Shown: positions 15,584-25,645, numbered from the stretch's first letter. The stretch is 64,000 bases of DNA from Cytophagales bacterium Alg240-R148 (GCA_900537185.1 LS999831.1:248001-312000), one strand, 5' to 3'. Numbers and translations: made by a program. Notes: generated by a model from the letters alone, not told the origin.

Positions 15584-18046
15584 TTAATACGCCACTGAGA
15601 TGGGTTCCCTTATAGTATGAACCGACCCATCGAGCCCAACAATTACCATTATTATGGCATATACCCCTTTTTTTATCAACCCTCCATTGCTCCTTCCGTC
15701 CCATGTTAACTTCCCCGATACTCCGAGCAGTGCGCCATCTAAAACCGTATGGACCACCAAGCCGTTGGTATTTACAACCTTTAGATGCCCAACAAAACCA
15801 GGGTCAGGTAATTCAAAATGGATTTCCAACGCGTCCTGTATTGGATTAAAAACACGTTGCTTCAATTCCACTTCAATTTGGTCTGTTGCTAGTGTCCTTT
15901 GTGAGTTTTCCCTCCCTGGTGTAGCAAACCTATCGATAGAGGATGCCGAAATCCATTTTGCCTGTTCCTGATAATCCTGCTTTTTTCGGTACCTTTCTAA
16001 GGATACTCCTTTGTGGTCTTGCAAAGTCCAATGGTGCATATTTTCTGCGTAGTAAACCGAATCTATAGTTTCCTTTCCCAATTCTAATACAACAATACCG
16101 TCGGAGTTGCGCATGGCAGGCAAATCAAAAGAAAGCCAGGAAGACTCTTTTATGGTTCCATAGAAGGATTCCAGGCCTACCTTTGACTTGGAAAGCACTA
16201 AAAATTGGTCTGGATGAACCAATACATGGTTTTCTATGGGTACAGATTTTGAGTTTACTTTAACCAACAATCCCTTTAAATCTATCGACTGGTCGCCCAC
16301 ATGGTGCAGTTCCACAAATTCAACACTCCCAAAATAAGGATCAAATAACACTTCACTGATCCATAATTTATTTTTAGAAGGTGCAATCGGTACGGGCAAA
16401 GCAATGGGCCCGGAACGCATTGTGTTGCCCATACAGTCTGCCACTCCTAGAACCTCCACCAATAGAACTTGATTTGGTTTAATTGTAAGGCCAACTTGCA
16501 ACACATTGTATGCACTCTGTTCTACTTCGCAGGACTGGCTCTGTACCAACACTTTGAAATCCTTTTGCAACGAAATGGCTTCATCAAAGACCAAAAACAA
16601 CTTCCCACCTTCTATATAGTGCAGTACTATTTGGGGTGGGTGGGAGTCTACCAAAACAGCTGCAATCGAGTTGGTTTTGCCAGGAGTTCCTCCAGACGGG
16701 TCCAAAGATGCATTCCAGTTAACCTCAGAGGTGCACCCAAAATTAGAATCAATCCTTTCTAACGCCACCCCTCCTTTTTGTTTAATTTCTGACCGGTACC
16801 AAGAAAGAGTATAATAAAGGCTGTCCAATACCATTCCTTTGCTTTTTAAACAGATAACATCCCGATCGTTGTTCAATGTCGGCCAGGAAGTCAACCCCAT
16901 AACACCGGGAATCTTTTCGAAAGCAGCCTCGTGTTCTTTTTTTGTCAGCAATACAAATTGCCCTGGCCCAACCCGTAAGTTTTTTAATGGCACCGTAGTA
17001 GACAGATCCGAAATGCTTAGCCCTCCAGTTTCCAAAATTTTATTACTCGTATTTAACAATTCTATGTATTCTGTTTCTACCAAACCAAGGGGCGGGCTTG
17101 GATCGGCCATAAACTCATTGATCTTCCAGTCTCCGAATTCAAGTCTCTCGGCATAGTAAAAGGAATGGTGCAATACAGTATCCTTTTGCACATTTCCATA
17201 GTTATCAGCTATATTTTCAATCATAAGGACCAAATCGGATCCGTTTTTGACTTCTTCTAATGGGCCAACCCGTACTTCGTTGTTGCGTTCGTGTACAACT
17301 GCCACTTCCTTCCCGTTTATTTTAAAGGTGGAGGCATTGGTCAAGTTTATAAATTCATTCCAGTGGACATCCAAATATGTCCCATCCTGAGTGTTAGCAA
17401 CATATAAAACAGTAGGTGGGCGCACATCTTGCTGACCACTTCCCACTACTTCAATTTCTTCAAATAAAAACTTGTCTGCTCTAGTCTTGGTGTACCGGCA
17501 ATCCAGAATTAACTGATCCACAACTCCATTAAACCCTTCATAAGAAAAAGATTGGACAATTGTATCCGAAGAAAGTTGCAGTGCAAATACCCAAGTTGAA
17601 TCGTGCAGATAGCGCAAGTCGAGAAGGCCTTTTACTTGAGGCAAGTCGAGTAGGCCGTTGTTAGTTTCCATTATGAGTTCAGATTGGCCAGCATGCCGGT
17701 GGATCAATTGAATGCCATCCCTTTTTCTACCAACTTGAAGGGTTAGCGAGTCCTGTACTCCGGCCACAATTAAATTAAAATAATTGGAACTGCTTGGGTT
17801 AAATTTAAGTTCAAATTTCAACTTCCACCAAACATTGGTGCTAGCACTAGACTCCGCGTACAAGCGAGACTGGCCGCCACGCGTTGTGTCGTTCAATTGT
17901 AAGCTGCCTTGGTTTATTACAAAATGGGATCTGTTACCTTTCCAGCGGTCGTGCAAAGAATCCAAATCAAAGGAATCGTAAACTTGCGCCCGCAATTGTG
18001 TTGAAATAATGGCAACAAACCCGATCAATAAATAAAAAAATTTCAT
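15584..18046 (-). CDS. Large secreted protein with lamin-tail (LTD) domains
   Basis: 820 residues from the ATG at 18046, which gives a clean signal peptide (MKFFYLLIGFVAIISTQLRA) cut before Gln; the upstream ATG at 18097 adds 17 residues that spoil it. Two LTD-type beta domains are visible: KINEFMADPSPPLG with ETEYIELLNTSNK (about 310-400), and LWISEVLFDPYFGSVEFVEL (about 560-680). Ig-like segments separate them, and a FlgD/CHU-type C-terminal domain ends GVYAIIMVIVGLDG, as in many T9SS cargo or surface proteins. LTD proteins are associated with extracellular nucleases or surface binding, but no catalytic domain is seen. The gene has no operon partner. Confidence 0.82.
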   Translation of the reverse strand: MKFFYLLIGFVAIISTQLRAQVYDSFDLDSLHDRWKGNRSHFVINQGSLQLNDTTRGGQSRLYAESSASTNVWWKLKFELKFNPSSSNYFNLIVAGVQDSLTLQVGRKRDGIQLIHRHAGQSELIMETNNGLLDLPQVKGLLDLRYLHDSTWVFALQLSSDTIVQSFSYEGFNGVVDQLILDCRYTKTRADKFLFEEIEVVGSGQQDVRPPTVLYVANTQDGTYLDVHWNEFINLTNASTFKINGKEVAVVHERNNEVRVGPLEEVKNGSDLVLMIENIADNYGNVQKDTVLHHSFYYAERLEFGDWKINEFMADPSPPLGLVETEYIELLNTSNKILETGGLSISDLSTTVPLKNLRVGPGQFVLLTKKEHEAAFEKIPGVMGLTSWPTLNNDRDVICLKSKGMVLDSLYYTLSWYRSEIKQKGGVALERIDSNFGCTSEVNWNASLDPSGGTPGKTNSIAAVLVDSHPPQIVLHYIEGGKLFLVFDEAISLQKDFKVLVQSQSCEVEQSAYNVLQVGLTIKPNQVLLVEVLGVADCMGNTMRSGPIALPVPIAPSKNKLWISEVLFDPYFGSVEFVELHHVGDQSIDLKGLLVKVNSKSVPIENHVLVHPDQFLVLSKSKVGLESFYGTIKESSWLSFDLPAMRNSDGIVVLELGKETIDSVYYAENMHHWTLQDHKGVSLERYRKKQDYQEQAKWISASSIDRFATPGRENSQRTLATDQIEVELKQRVFNPIQDALEIHFELPDPGFVGHLKVVNTNGLVVHTVLDGALLGVSGKLTWDGRSNGGLIKKGVYAIIMVIVGLDGSVHTIREPISVAY

Positions 18047-18145
18047 TTTAAGAATGATTTTATTGAAAACAAAAAATGGTTTGCAGGTTTTCATCAATAA
18101 AATACATAATATTGCATCTATTTACAATAATAAATATTTAATTCT

Positions 18146-19138
18146 ATGAAAATCGCAGTAGTAGGGGCCACAGGACTTGTAGGCCGCGAAGTATTGAAAG
18201 TAATGGAAGAGCGAAACTTTCCATTTGATGAACTTATGTTGGTTGCTTCTGAAAGATCAGTAGGTAAAGAAATAAAGTATAAGGGCAAATCGTATAAGGT
18301 AATTGGACTTTCTGATGCAGTAAACGCTCAACCTGATGTTGCGATATTCTCTGCTGGGGGCAGTACTTCTCTTGAGTGGGCACCTAAATTTGCAGCCGCC
18401 GGCACCACTGTAATTGACAACTCTTCGGCTTGGAGAATGGACCCAAACAAAAAATTGGTTGTACCGGAAATCAACGCCCACACCTTAACGGATGAAGACA
18501 AAATAATAGCGAACCCAAATTGCTCTACGATTCAAATGGTAGCGGCATTGGCTCCACTCCATAAAAAATACAAGATACAACGCATTGTTGTTTCTACTTA
18601 TCAAAGTGTAACGGGTACCGGTAAAGCTGCCGTAGCACAACTCAATGACGAAAGAAATGGAGTGGAAGGGGAAAAGGTTTATCCGCACCCAATTGACATG
18701 AATGTCCTTCCACACATAGATGTATTCATGGACAATGGGTATACCAAGGAAGAAATGAAAATGATCAATGAAACCAAAAAAATCATGGGGGATGACAGCA
18801 TAGAGGTTACTGCAACGGCTGTGCGACTTCCTGTTATTGGAGGGCATTCTGAAGCAGTCAATGTGGAGTTTGCAGATGATTTTGACGTGGAAGAAGTAAA
18901 ATCTATTCTTCATGCAACGGAAGGTATTATTGTTCAAGATGATGTTCAGAACAACTTGTACCCGATGCCAATCCATGCCCACAACAAGGATGAAGTATTT
19001 GTTGGAAGAATTAGAAGAGACGAATCAAAGGAAAAGTGTTTGAACATGTGGATCGTTGCAGACAACCTTAGAAAAGGAGCTGCCACCAATACGGTTCAAA
19101 TAGCGGAGTATTTAAAAAAAGAAAGTGTTTTGGCTTGA
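18146..19138 (+). CDS. asd: Aspartate-semialdehyde dehydrogenase
   Basis: 330 residues. Reduces aspartyl phosphate to aspartate semialdehyde with NADPH, the branch point for lysine/diaminopimelate, threonine and methionine. The nucleotide-binding loop VVGATGLVGREVL is at the N-terminus, followed by SAGGSTS, the catalytic Cys in ANPNCSTIQMV, and the active-site His in PVIGGHSEAVNVEF. Its TGA stop overlaps the TTG start of the following methyltransferase gene, so they are probably translated together. Other pathway genes are not in the window. Confidence 0.95.
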   Translation: MKIAVVGATGLVGREVLKVMEERNFPFDELMLVASERSVGKEIKYKGKSYKVIGLSDAVNAQPDVAIFSAGGSTSLEWAPKFAAAGTTVIDNSSAWRMDPNKKLVVPEINAHTLTDEDKIIANPNCSTIQMVAALAPLHKKYKIQRIVVSTYQSVTGTGKAAVAQLNDERNGVEGEKVYPHPIDMNVLPHIDVFMDNGYTKEEMKMINETKKIMGDDSIEVTATAVRLPVIGGHSEAVNVEFADDFDVEEVKSILHATEGIIVQDDVQNNLYPMPIHAHNKDEVFVGRIRRDESKEKCLNMWIVADNLRKGAATNTVQIAEYLKKESVLA

Positions 19139-20322
19139 TCAAAGATCTTTTACATAAAGAAATACAAAGTTTTATAATAGAAAACGAGTCGGCTTCAGTA
19201 GAACACTTACTATTGTCGGCCCGTTTTCCACCTGGTTGTCCAGCTGCCACGATTGCAGAACAAATTGCTGGAAGGCAAATTGCCAAAGACAAACTGCCTC
19301 TTTGGTATGGTGCCCCTAACATTGTTTATCCCAAACAGCTTTCGCTTGAACAGTGTTCCTCTGAAAAAACGGCAGTTTTTAAAGCAAGTTTAATAAAAGG
19401 AGCTCGATTTGTAGATCTTACCGGAGGTTTTGGAGTAGACACCACAATGGTCGCGCAAAACTTCAAAGAGGCGATATATGTAGAGAGCCAACCCGAACTC
19501 TGTGTTATAGCCCAGCACAACTTCAAACAATTAGGTAGAACCAATATTCAAGTACACAACACCTCGGCGGAAGACTTTTTATCTGGCAACGATACGGCAT
19601 TTGACTTCGTATTTATTGACCCTGCCAGAAGGGACCAATTCAACAGGAAAATGCATTCTTTTAAAGACTGCACCCCAGATATGCTGGAATTAAAATCAAC
19701 CTTATTGCAAAGATCTGATACTATTTTAATCAAGGCATCCCCAATGTTGGACATTAAAAAAAGCATTGAGGAACTGGAGTCCGTGAAAAAAATATGGGTA
19801 GTTGCCGTTAAAAACGAATGTAAGGAAGTACTTTTTATGTTGGGCAAGAACGGTTCCGACCAACCATTAGACGTGCATTGTATCAACTTAAAACAGGATA
19901 CAGAGGAATTCACATTTAATTACAAGCACGAGACTGAGCTCCCCAATACATTGGGCAAATTAAATACTTATCTCTACGAACCCAATGCATCCATTTTGAA
20001 AGCCGGTGCTTTTAAATCGGTTGGAGCTGCCCACAACTTGCTGAAACTACACGCCAACACCCATTTATATACCAGTGGCAAATTGGTGCATAAGTTCCCA
20101 GGAAGGATATTTAAAATTGAAGGCATCAACCCAGCCAACTCCAAAACCATCAAGAAAAAATATTCTGGAACACAGGCCAATATTTTAGTGAGGAATTTTC
20201 CTTTAAAACCAGATACTCTGTTTAAAAAATGGAAAATAAAACCAGGTGGAGAAAATTACCTTATGGCCACTACTTTAGTAGACAACAGCAAATGTGTTTT
20301 AGAATTATCTAGAATTAAATAG
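19135..20322 (+). CDS. SAM-dependent methyltransferase with THUMP-like C-terminal domain
   Basis: 395 residues. An N-terminal helical region precedes a Rossmann methyltransferase core: motif I FVDLTGGFGVDT (about 94-105), acidic motif II in AIYVESQPEL, and motif IV FIDPARRDQ. The C-terminal part matches the THUMP-like domain often found in Bacteroidetes homologues, ending GGENYLMATTLVDN. An RNA substrate is plausible but unproven. The start is a TTG at 19135 overlapping the asd stop codon; it gives the family N-terminus and no nearby ATG does. It ends 8 nt into a small leftward gene. Confidence 0.83.
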   Translation: MIKDLLHKEIQSFIIENESASVEHLLLSARFPPGCPAATIAEQIAGRQIAKDKLPLWYGAPNIVYPKQLSLEQCSSEKTAVFKASLIKGARFVDLTGGFGVDTTMVAQNFKEAIYVESQPELCVIAQHNFKQLGRTNIQVHNTSAEDFLSGNDTAFDFVFIDPARRDQFNRKMHSFKDCTPDMLELKSTLLQRSDTILIKASPMLDIKKSIEELESVKKIWVVAVKNECKEVLFMLGKNGSDQPLDVHCINLKQDTEEFTFNYKHETELPNTLGKLNTYLYEPNASILKAGAFKSVGAAHNLLKLHANTHLYTSGKLVHKFPGRIFKIEGINPANSKTIKKKYSGTQANILVRNFPLKPDTLFKKWKIKPGGENYLMATTLVDNSKCVLELSRIK

Positions 20323-20500
20323 AAAACCAATAAGAAAGTAAATAGAAGAGCAAGGCTGCACTTCCATAGTATTTTATTACTTTCATTCTATACTGTACGT
20401 CTTCCCACCACAATACGATGACAGGTTTATACAAACCAATCAACAACAACACAACAAAAAAGTAGGAAGAATATAAAAATAACTTGCTGTACAAAAGCAT
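20315..20500 (-). CDS. Small two-helix membrane protein, 61 aa
   Basis: MLLYSKLFLYSSYFFVVLLL begins the first transmembrane helix. A conserved-looking loop, GLYKPVIVLWWEDVQYRMKV, is followed by a second hydrophobic helix after IKYYGSAALL. I recall similar 60-65 residue proteins with a PVxVLWW...R(M/L)KVIKYYG motif in other Bacteroidetes, which supports a real gene of unknown function. The ATG comes directly after the T-run of the infB terminator, so expression may need read-through or a promoter inside the hairpin region; a slightly later start is possible. Its last codons overlap the convergent methyltransferase gene. Confidence 0.6.
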   Translation of the reverse strand: MLLYSKLFLYSSYFFVVLLLIGLYKPVIVLWWEDVQYRMKVIKYYGSAALLFYLLSYWFSI

Positions 20501-20529
20501 AAAAAAAATTCCGGCCTTTCGACCGGAAT
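20501..20529 (-). terminator. Terminator of the rimP-nusA-infB operon
   Basis: ATTCCGG (20508-20514) pairs with CCGGAAT (20523-20529) around an 8-nt loop. On the minus strand it is followed by eight T. It begins 4 nt after the infB stop codon. Confidence 0.85.
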
Positions 20530-20532
20530 CAT

Positions 20533-23500
20533 TTATAATGTTCGTTTTACTTCTCTCTGTTCGTAACTTTCAACGACATCTCCGTCTTTAATGTCATTGA
20601 AATTTTTAATGCTCATACCACATTCAAAATTCTGCTTCACTTCCATTACATCCTCTTTGAATCGCTTCAACTGCCCCATTTCGCCAGAGTACACCACAAT
20701 ACCATCTCTAATCAATCGGATTGGGTTGTTGCGTTTAATTGTACCATCAGTGACCATACAACCAGCAACAGTACCAATTTTAGAAATCTTAAATGTTTCT
20801 CTGACTTCTAAGTTACCCACAATTACTTCTTCAAATTCTGGTGCCAACATACCTTCCATGGCATCTTTAACATCATTAATTGCATCGTAAATTATCGAGT
20901 ACATTCTTATTTCAATCTCTTCGTTCTCGGCAATTCTTTTCGCTTGAGCAGATGGTCTTACTTGGAAACCAACAATAACAGCATCCGAAGCGGAAGCCAA
21001 CAACACATCGGATTCGGATATTTGCCCTACTCCTTTGTGTAATATGCTCACTTGAATTTCATCCGTAGACAGTTTCAATAGTGAATCGGAAAGTGCTTCC
21101 ACAGAACCATCCACATCCCCCTTCACAATAACATTCAACTCTTTAAAGTTTCCTATTGCAAGCCTACGTCCGATTTCATCCAACGTAATATGTTTCTTAG
21201 TTCTTATCGACTGTTCTCTCTGTATTTGCTGTCTTTTAGTTGCAACTTCTCTTGCCTCACGGTCAGAGTCCATCACATTAAACTTATCACCAGCCTGAGG
21301 TGCTCCATCCAATCCTAATAACAATACAGGAGTAGAAGGACCAGCTTGTTCCAACATTTCACTTTTGTGGTTGAACATGGCTTTTACTCTACCATAATAA
21401 GATCCAGCTAAGATAATATCTCCAATATTCAGCGTACCACTCTGTACCAACATGGTAGAAACATATCCTCTTCCTTTATCCAACGATGCCTCTACTACAG
21501 TACCAACAGCTTTCTTCTCAAAGTTCGCTTTTAGGTCCAACAATTCTGATTCTAAAATTACTTTTTCTAGTAACTCTTCGATTCCTTGCCCTGTTTTTGC
21601 AGAGATTTCTTGGCACTGGAATTTACCACCCCAATCCTCAACCAATATGTTTTGGTTGGCCAAAGCCTCCTTGATTTTATCCGGATTGGCATTTGGGCGG
21701 TCAATTTTGTTAATAGCAATAACAATTGGCACATCCGCCACTTGCGCGTGGTTAATGGCCTCTTTTGTTTGTGGCATTACATCGTCATCTGCTGCAACAA
21801 CAATAATTACAACATCGGTAACTTTAGCACCCCTTGCACGCATCGCGGTAAACGCTTCGTGACCCGGTGTATCTAAAAATGCAATTTTTTGACCACCTTC
21901 TGTAGTTACATCATACGCTCCGATATGCTGGGTAATACCCCCGGCTTCTGAAGCGGTAACTTTTGAATTTCTTATATAATCTAGTAAAGACGTTTTACCG
22001 TGATCCACGTGTCCCATTATGGTAACAATTGGCGCTCTAGATTCTAGATTGGTTTCGTCTTCAACTTCTTCTACAATGTTTTCTTCTTCTTCAGACGAAG
22101 AGAACTCTACATTATAATTGTATTCATCTGCAATAATGGTAATGGACTCAGCATCCAACCTTTGGTTGATGGATACAAATAAACCCATAGACATACAAGT
22201 TGAGATTACATCGTTCACAGATACGCTCATTAAAGAAGCCAAGTCACTTACAGAAACGTATTCTGTAACCTTCAATACTTGAGAATCTTCCTGTTCCTGC
22301 TTCAGTCGTTTTTCTTCCGCATCTGCAATAGCAGATCTTTTCTCTCTTCTGTATTTTGCACCAGTTTGTTTTTTCTTACCACCACTTAATTTGGCAAGTG
22401 TTTGTTTAATTTGCTCTTGGATTTCCTTATCGGTAGGCTCCTCCTTCTTGGCACTAATTGGTCGTTTTCTCTTGCCTCCTTGGTTGACAGGTTTGTTCCC
22501 AGGACCCCTTCTGTTGTCCTTCCCTCCATGACCACCAGGTCGGTTGCCTCCTTGGCCGCCAGGACGGTTGCCCGGTCCACCAGCACCTTGAGGGCCATCT
22601 TTTTGAATTCTTTTTCTAGGACGTTTCTTTTTCTTGTTGTCCTTATTTTGATCTGAAGATGCAACAGGTTTGCTCTTTCTTTCGGCAGGAAGTTCTATTT
22701 TACCTACTACTTTTAATCCTTTGAGCTTGTCTGCTTTTGCTTCAATCACCCCACTTGAAGATTCTTTCGATTCCTCTGCAGGCGTTTCTTTTTTAGGAGT
22801 ATCTGCTTTCACCGGTTTTTTTGGTTGGGCAGGAGACTCTGAAGTTTCCTTTGGCTTTTCCTCTGGTTGCTCCTTTTTGTTTACTTCTTTTATAACTTCT
22901 TCTTTCTTTTCTTCTTTCTTTTCTTCTTTCTTTTCCTCTTTTGGAGTTGGTTGAGTGGCAGGCTCAACTTTTTTCACTTTCTCCTCTACAGGTTTTTCAG
23001 CTTTCACTTCCGGTTCGGGTTGCTCCACCTTTGGCTCCGTTGGCGCAACAGTTTTTGGGGCCTCTTGCTTTTCTTTCTTAGGCTCCTCTACTTTCTTGGG
23101 CTCTTCAACTTTTTTGGCAACTGGCTTTTCTTCTTCCTCTTTTTTAGCAGGTTTTTCTTTTTCGGTTGAAGTGCCTTTGTTTTCCAAGTCTATTTTGCCC
23201 AGTACTTTTATACCCTGAAGCTTTGGTGCCTCAGCTTTAGTTGCTTCTTTTGCTTCTGATTTCTCCTCTGGCTTGGCTTCGCTACTTGATGGTTCTTCTT
23301 TTGCAGCTTTTTCAGCCGCTGCCGTTTCCCCTTCTTCTCCTTCAGAATCAATAGACATATTTTTAATAAATATTTTATCGTCTTCGTCTTCCTTCTTTGG
23401 ATCTTGATGTGCCTCTATTACCACATTCTGTTTGTGCTTTGCACCAATTTGTAATCCTGAAGCCTCTTCCTTCTCGTGGGCTGAATCGGCATATTCCTTC

Positions 23501-23652
23501 GCCAACATCGCATACTGCTCCGGGGTAATCTTGGAATTGGGATTACTATCGATATCGAAACCTTTGCTGGCAAGATGATCAATTATGGTACTGGTACCAA
23601 CGTTGAGTTTTCTTGCAGCCTGACTGAGCCTCATCATTTTTTCTTCTGCCAT
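20533..23652 (-). CDS. infB: Translation initiation factor IF-2
   Basis: 1039 residues. GTPase that places initiator fMet-tRNA on the 30S subunit and promotes subunit joining. The N-terminal helix-turn-helix ([20 protein letters not shown]) is followed by a very long, low-complexity Lys/Glu/Pro-rich linker (about 90-420) with three exact 12-nt tandem repeats. The motif KLxGxKVxGKIxL occurs twice, near residues 145 and 310. The G domain starts near 545 ([26 protein letters not shown]), with IF2 domains II-IV after it. It closes the rimP-nusA-infB operon. Confidence 0.97.
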   Translation of the reverse strand: MAEEKMMRLSQAARKLNVGTSTIIDHLASKGFDIDSNPNSKITPEQYAMLAKEYADSAHEKEEASGLQIGAKHKQNVVIEAHQDPKKEDEDDKIFIKNMSIDSEGEEGETAAAEKAAKEEPSSSEAKPEEKSEAKEATKAEAPKLQGIKVLGKIDLENKGTSTEKEKPAKKEEEEKPVAKKVEEPKKVEEPKKEKQEAPKTVAPTEPKVEQPEPEVKAEKPVEEKVKKVEPATQPTPKEEKKEEKKEEKKEEVIKEVNKKEQPEEKPKETSESPAQPKKPVKADTPKKETPAEESKESSSGVIEAKADKLKGLKVVGKIELPAERKSKPVASSDQNKDNKKKKRPRKRIQKDGPQGAGGPGNRPGGQGGNRPGGHGGKDNRRGPGNKPVNQGGKRKRPISAKKEEPTDKEIQEQIKQTLAKLSGGKKKQTGAKYRREKRSAIADAEEKRLKQEQEDSQVLKVTEYVSVSDLASLMSVSVNDVISTCMSMGLFVSINQRLDAESITIIADEYNYNVEFSSSEEEENIVEEVEDETNLESRAPIVTIMGHVDHGKTSLLDYIRNSKVTASEAGGITQHIGAYDVTTEGGQKIAFLDTPGHEAFTAMRARGAKVTDVVIIVVAADDDVMPQTKEAINHAQVADVPIVIAINKIDRPNANPDKIKEALANQNILVEDWGGKFQCQEISAKTGQGIEELLEKVILESELLDLKANFEKKAVGTVVEASLDKGRGYVSTMLVQSGTLNIGDIILAGSYYGRVKAMFNHKSEMLEQAGPSTPVLLLGLDGAPQAGDKFNVMDSDREAREVATKRQQIQREQSIRTKKHITLDEIGRRLAIGNFKELNVIVKGDVDGSVEALSDSLLKLSTDEIQVSILHKGVGQISESDVLLASASDAVIVGFQVRPSAQAKRIAENEEIEIRMYSIIYDAINDVKDAMEGMLAPEFEEVIVGNLEVRETFKISKIGTVAGCMVTDGTIKRNNPIRLIRDGIVVYSGEMGQLKRFKEDVMEVKQNFECGMSIKNFNDIKDGDVVESYEQREVKRTL
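22899..22934. repeat. Three perfect 12-nt tandem repeats inside infB
   Basis: The unit CTTCTTTCTTTT is repeated exactly three times. It encodes an EKKE-type charged repeat on the minus strand in the disordered linker of IF-2. Copy number could vary by slippage without shifting the frame. Confidence 0.85.
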
Positions 23653-23746
23653 ATTACTAGCCCTTGTTTCTACTAAATTTAAAAATAACCTGCATTAATT
23701 ATTATTCAGCTCCAAAATTATCATAAAAATTCTGAAACCATCACTA

Positions 23747-24988
23747 TTATTCGAATTCCTGCTTCAGAATTTTGAAAATTTCCTCTACAGTTTCCTCTTC
23801 TAAATCGGTCCTGCGAACCAGTTCTTCCTTATTTAAGGTCAACACACTTTTTGCAGTATCCAACCCAATCTTTTTCAGTTCAGAGATAATCCAAGCATCA
23901 ATTTCATCATTGAATTCTTGCAAATCAACATCTTCTTCCTCTCCAAGTTCTTGCTCTCTAAATACGTCAATTTCCATCCCGGCAAGCTTACTCGCCAACT
24001 TAATGTTTTGTCCGCCTTTTCCAATAGCCAAACTTACTTGGTCTGGTTTCATAAATACCGAAACCCTGCCATCTCCTTCGTTGATTTTCATGCTAACGAT
24101 CTTAGCTGGACTCAAAGACCTGGAAATAAACAACTCTTTATTATCCGTAAAATTAATTACGTCTATATTTTCATTTTGTAATTCTCTAACAATGCTGTGA
24201 ATTCTAGACCCCTTCATTCCAACACAAGCCCCTACTGGGTCAATCCTGTCGTCGTAAGACTCCACTGCTACTTTTGCCCGCTCCCCTGGCTCCCTTACTA
24301 CATTTTTAATAGTAATTAAACCATCGTACACTTCAGGAACTTCGCTTTCAAACAAACGTTCTAAAAAAACAGGTGAAGTTCTGGAAAGAATTATTTTAGG
24401 ATTTCCATTGACCATTTCAACTCGATCAATTACCGCTCTCACGTTTTCTCCTTTTCTAAATCTATCTTTTGGTATTTGCTCATTCTTAGGCAATGAAATT
24501 TCATTTCCCTCCCCATCAATAAGCAATACTTCTCTATTCAAAGTTTGGTATACCTCACCCGATATAATTTCACCGACTAAGTCTTTGTATTTTTGAAAAA
24601 GAACTTCTTTCTCCAAGTCTTTGACCCGCTGAATTAAAGTTTGGCGGGCGGTCATTACTGCTCTTCTACCAAAATCAATCAAGGTTATTTCTTCTGCTAC
24701 TTCTTCTCCAATTTCAAAATCGGGTTGAATTTTTTTGGCTTCAGAAAAACTAATTTTATCGTGGTCCCAAATATCTTCAGAGTTATCATCTACGATTTCT
24801 CTAAATCTCCAAATTTCCAAATCTCCTTTATCAGCATTAATAACGATATCAAAATTGTCGTCTGTGTCGTACTTTTTTCTAATCATGGTACGAAACACAT
24901 CCTCCAAGATACGGATCATGGTTGGTCTATCTATATTTTTTTGCTTGGCAAAATCCGCAAATGATTCTATTAACGTAGAAGTATCCAT
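23747..24988 (-). CDS. nusA: Transcription termination/antitermination factor NusA
   Basis: 413 residues. Binds RNA polymerase and nascent RNA to modulate pausing, termination and antitermination. The N-terminal polymerase-binding domain (1-125) is followed by an S1 domain (about 135-200: EIISGEVYQ), a first KH domain with VGACVGMKGSRIHSIVREL, and a second KH domain with LAIGKGGQNIKLASKLAG. A short C-terminal helix-hairpin-helix-like region is acidic. It lies between rimP (22-nt gap) and infB (94-nt gap), the conserved operon. Confidence 0.97.
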   Translation of the reverse strand: MDTSTLIESFADFAKQKNIDRPTMIRILEDVFRTMIRKKYDTDDNFDIVINADKGDLEIWRFREIVDDNSEDIWDHDKISFSEAKKIQPDFEIGEEVAEEITLIDFGRRAVMTARQTLIQRVKDLEKEVLFQKYKDLVGEIISGEVYQTLNREVLLIDGEGNEISLPKNEQIPKDRFRKGENVRAVIDRVEMVNGNPKIILSRTSPVFLERLFESEVPEVYDGLITIKNVVREPGERAKVAVESYDDRIDPVGACVGMKGSRIHSIVRELQNENIDVINFTDNKELFISRSLSPAKIVSMKINEGDGRVSVFMKPDQVSLAIGKGGQNIKLASKLAGMEIDVFREQELGEEEDVDLQEFNDEIDAWIISELKKIGLDTAKSVLTLNKEELVRRTDLEEETVEEIFKILKQEFE

Positions 24989-25010
24989 CGCTTTTTCTTT
25001 TATAACCTTT

Positions 25011-25472
25011 TTAAAATCTTATTTCTACTTTTGCTGTTTGAATCGAATTCAACTCAAATTGCTGATCAGAGAAAGTTTTGTTTTTACCTTTTCCCGATTC
25101 AACCTCTAATACTATATCCCCCTCAGTTACGTCTTTTAATTTCCCGACAACTGGCCCTTCGGGTAGTTCCAGTTTCAACCAACGCCCTATATTTTTTTGA
25201 AATTGTCTTTCGGACTTCAACGGATAATCTACTCCTGGAGAAGAAACCTCCAATGTGTATTGGATATCCACTAAATCTTTTTCCTCTAAAATACCGGCAA
25301 CAGTTCTAGAAAGTGAAGCACAAGTGTCTATATCAATCCCCTCATCTCCATCGATCAAAATCTGAATTTTTTTTGGTCCTCCTCCTGCACTAATCAATAC
25401 ATCCACTAAAAAATGTTGTTCATTTTCTAGATTATCACCTACTATCTCCGTTATTGTATCTGTCAGTTGCAT
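25011..25472 (-). CDS. rimP: Ribosome maturation factor RimP
   Basis: 153 residues. Needed for late 30S subunit maturation. The N-terminal alpha/beta domain carries IDGDEGIDIDTCASLSR, then the conserved YTLEVSSPGVDYPLKSERQF motif leads into a C-terminal SH3-like barrel. It is first in the rimP-nusA-infB operon. A strong promoter match and a terminator-like hairpin, which ends 11 nt before the ATG, lie upstream; no Shine-Dalgarno is present. Confidence 0.95.
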   Translation of the reverse strand: MQLTDTITEIVGDNLENEQHFLVDVLISAGGGPKKIQILIDGDEGIDIDTCASLSRTVAGILEEKDLVDIQYTLEVSSPGVDYPLKSERQFQKNIGRWLKLELPEGPVVGKLKDVTEGDIVLEVESGKGKNKTFSDQQFELNSIQTAKVEIRF

Positions 25473-25483
25473 AAGAAATAAAA

Positions 25484-25505
25484 GAGGGGACTTTATTGTC
25501 CCCTC
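25484..25505 (-). promoter_or_regulatory. Terminator-like hairpin in the rimP leader (possible attenuator)
   Basis: A perfect 8-bp stem GAGGGGAC/GTCCCCTC with a 6-nt loop, followed on the minus strand by TTTTATTTCTT and then the rimP ATG. The position between promoter and start codon, plus the T-rich tail, has the form of an intrinsic terminator inside the leader, so it may attenuate the operon or block ribosome access. Confidence 0.65.
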
Positions 25506-25529
25506 AACGTTAACCTTTTATATTTGACG

Positions 25530-25561
25530 CAAATATATGGGTAAAATCAAACAAATACAAA
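25530..25561 (-). promoter_or_regulatory. Promoter of the rimP-nusA-infB operon (TTTG - 20 nt - TATATTTG)
   Basis: On the minus strand TTTG (25561-25558) and TATATTTG (25537-25530) are separated by exactly 20 nt, a full match to the Bacteroidetes -33/-7 consensus. Predicted transcription starts roughly 50 nt before the rimP ATG. Confidence 0.75.
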
Positions 25562-25633
25562 GCATCTGCATTAATATCACTTATTTTAATTGAATATGTT
25601 GCCCAAACATATTTTTTATAAATAGGTATTTAC

Positions 25634-25641
25634 TAATTTTG
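25634..25641 (+). promoter_or_regulatory. Candidate -7 element before cysS (TAATTTTG)
   Basis: Matches TAnnTTTG and ends 4 nt before the cysS ATG. If used, the transcript would be nearly leaderless. No -33 box at proper spacing, so support is weak. Confidence 0.35.
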
Positions 25642-25645
25642 TTTT

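Noticed and set aside
22867-23169. Long plus-strand Phe/Ser-rich frame across the IF-2 linker
   Set aside because: Produced by the antisense of Lys/Glu-rich codons; no gene-like composition.
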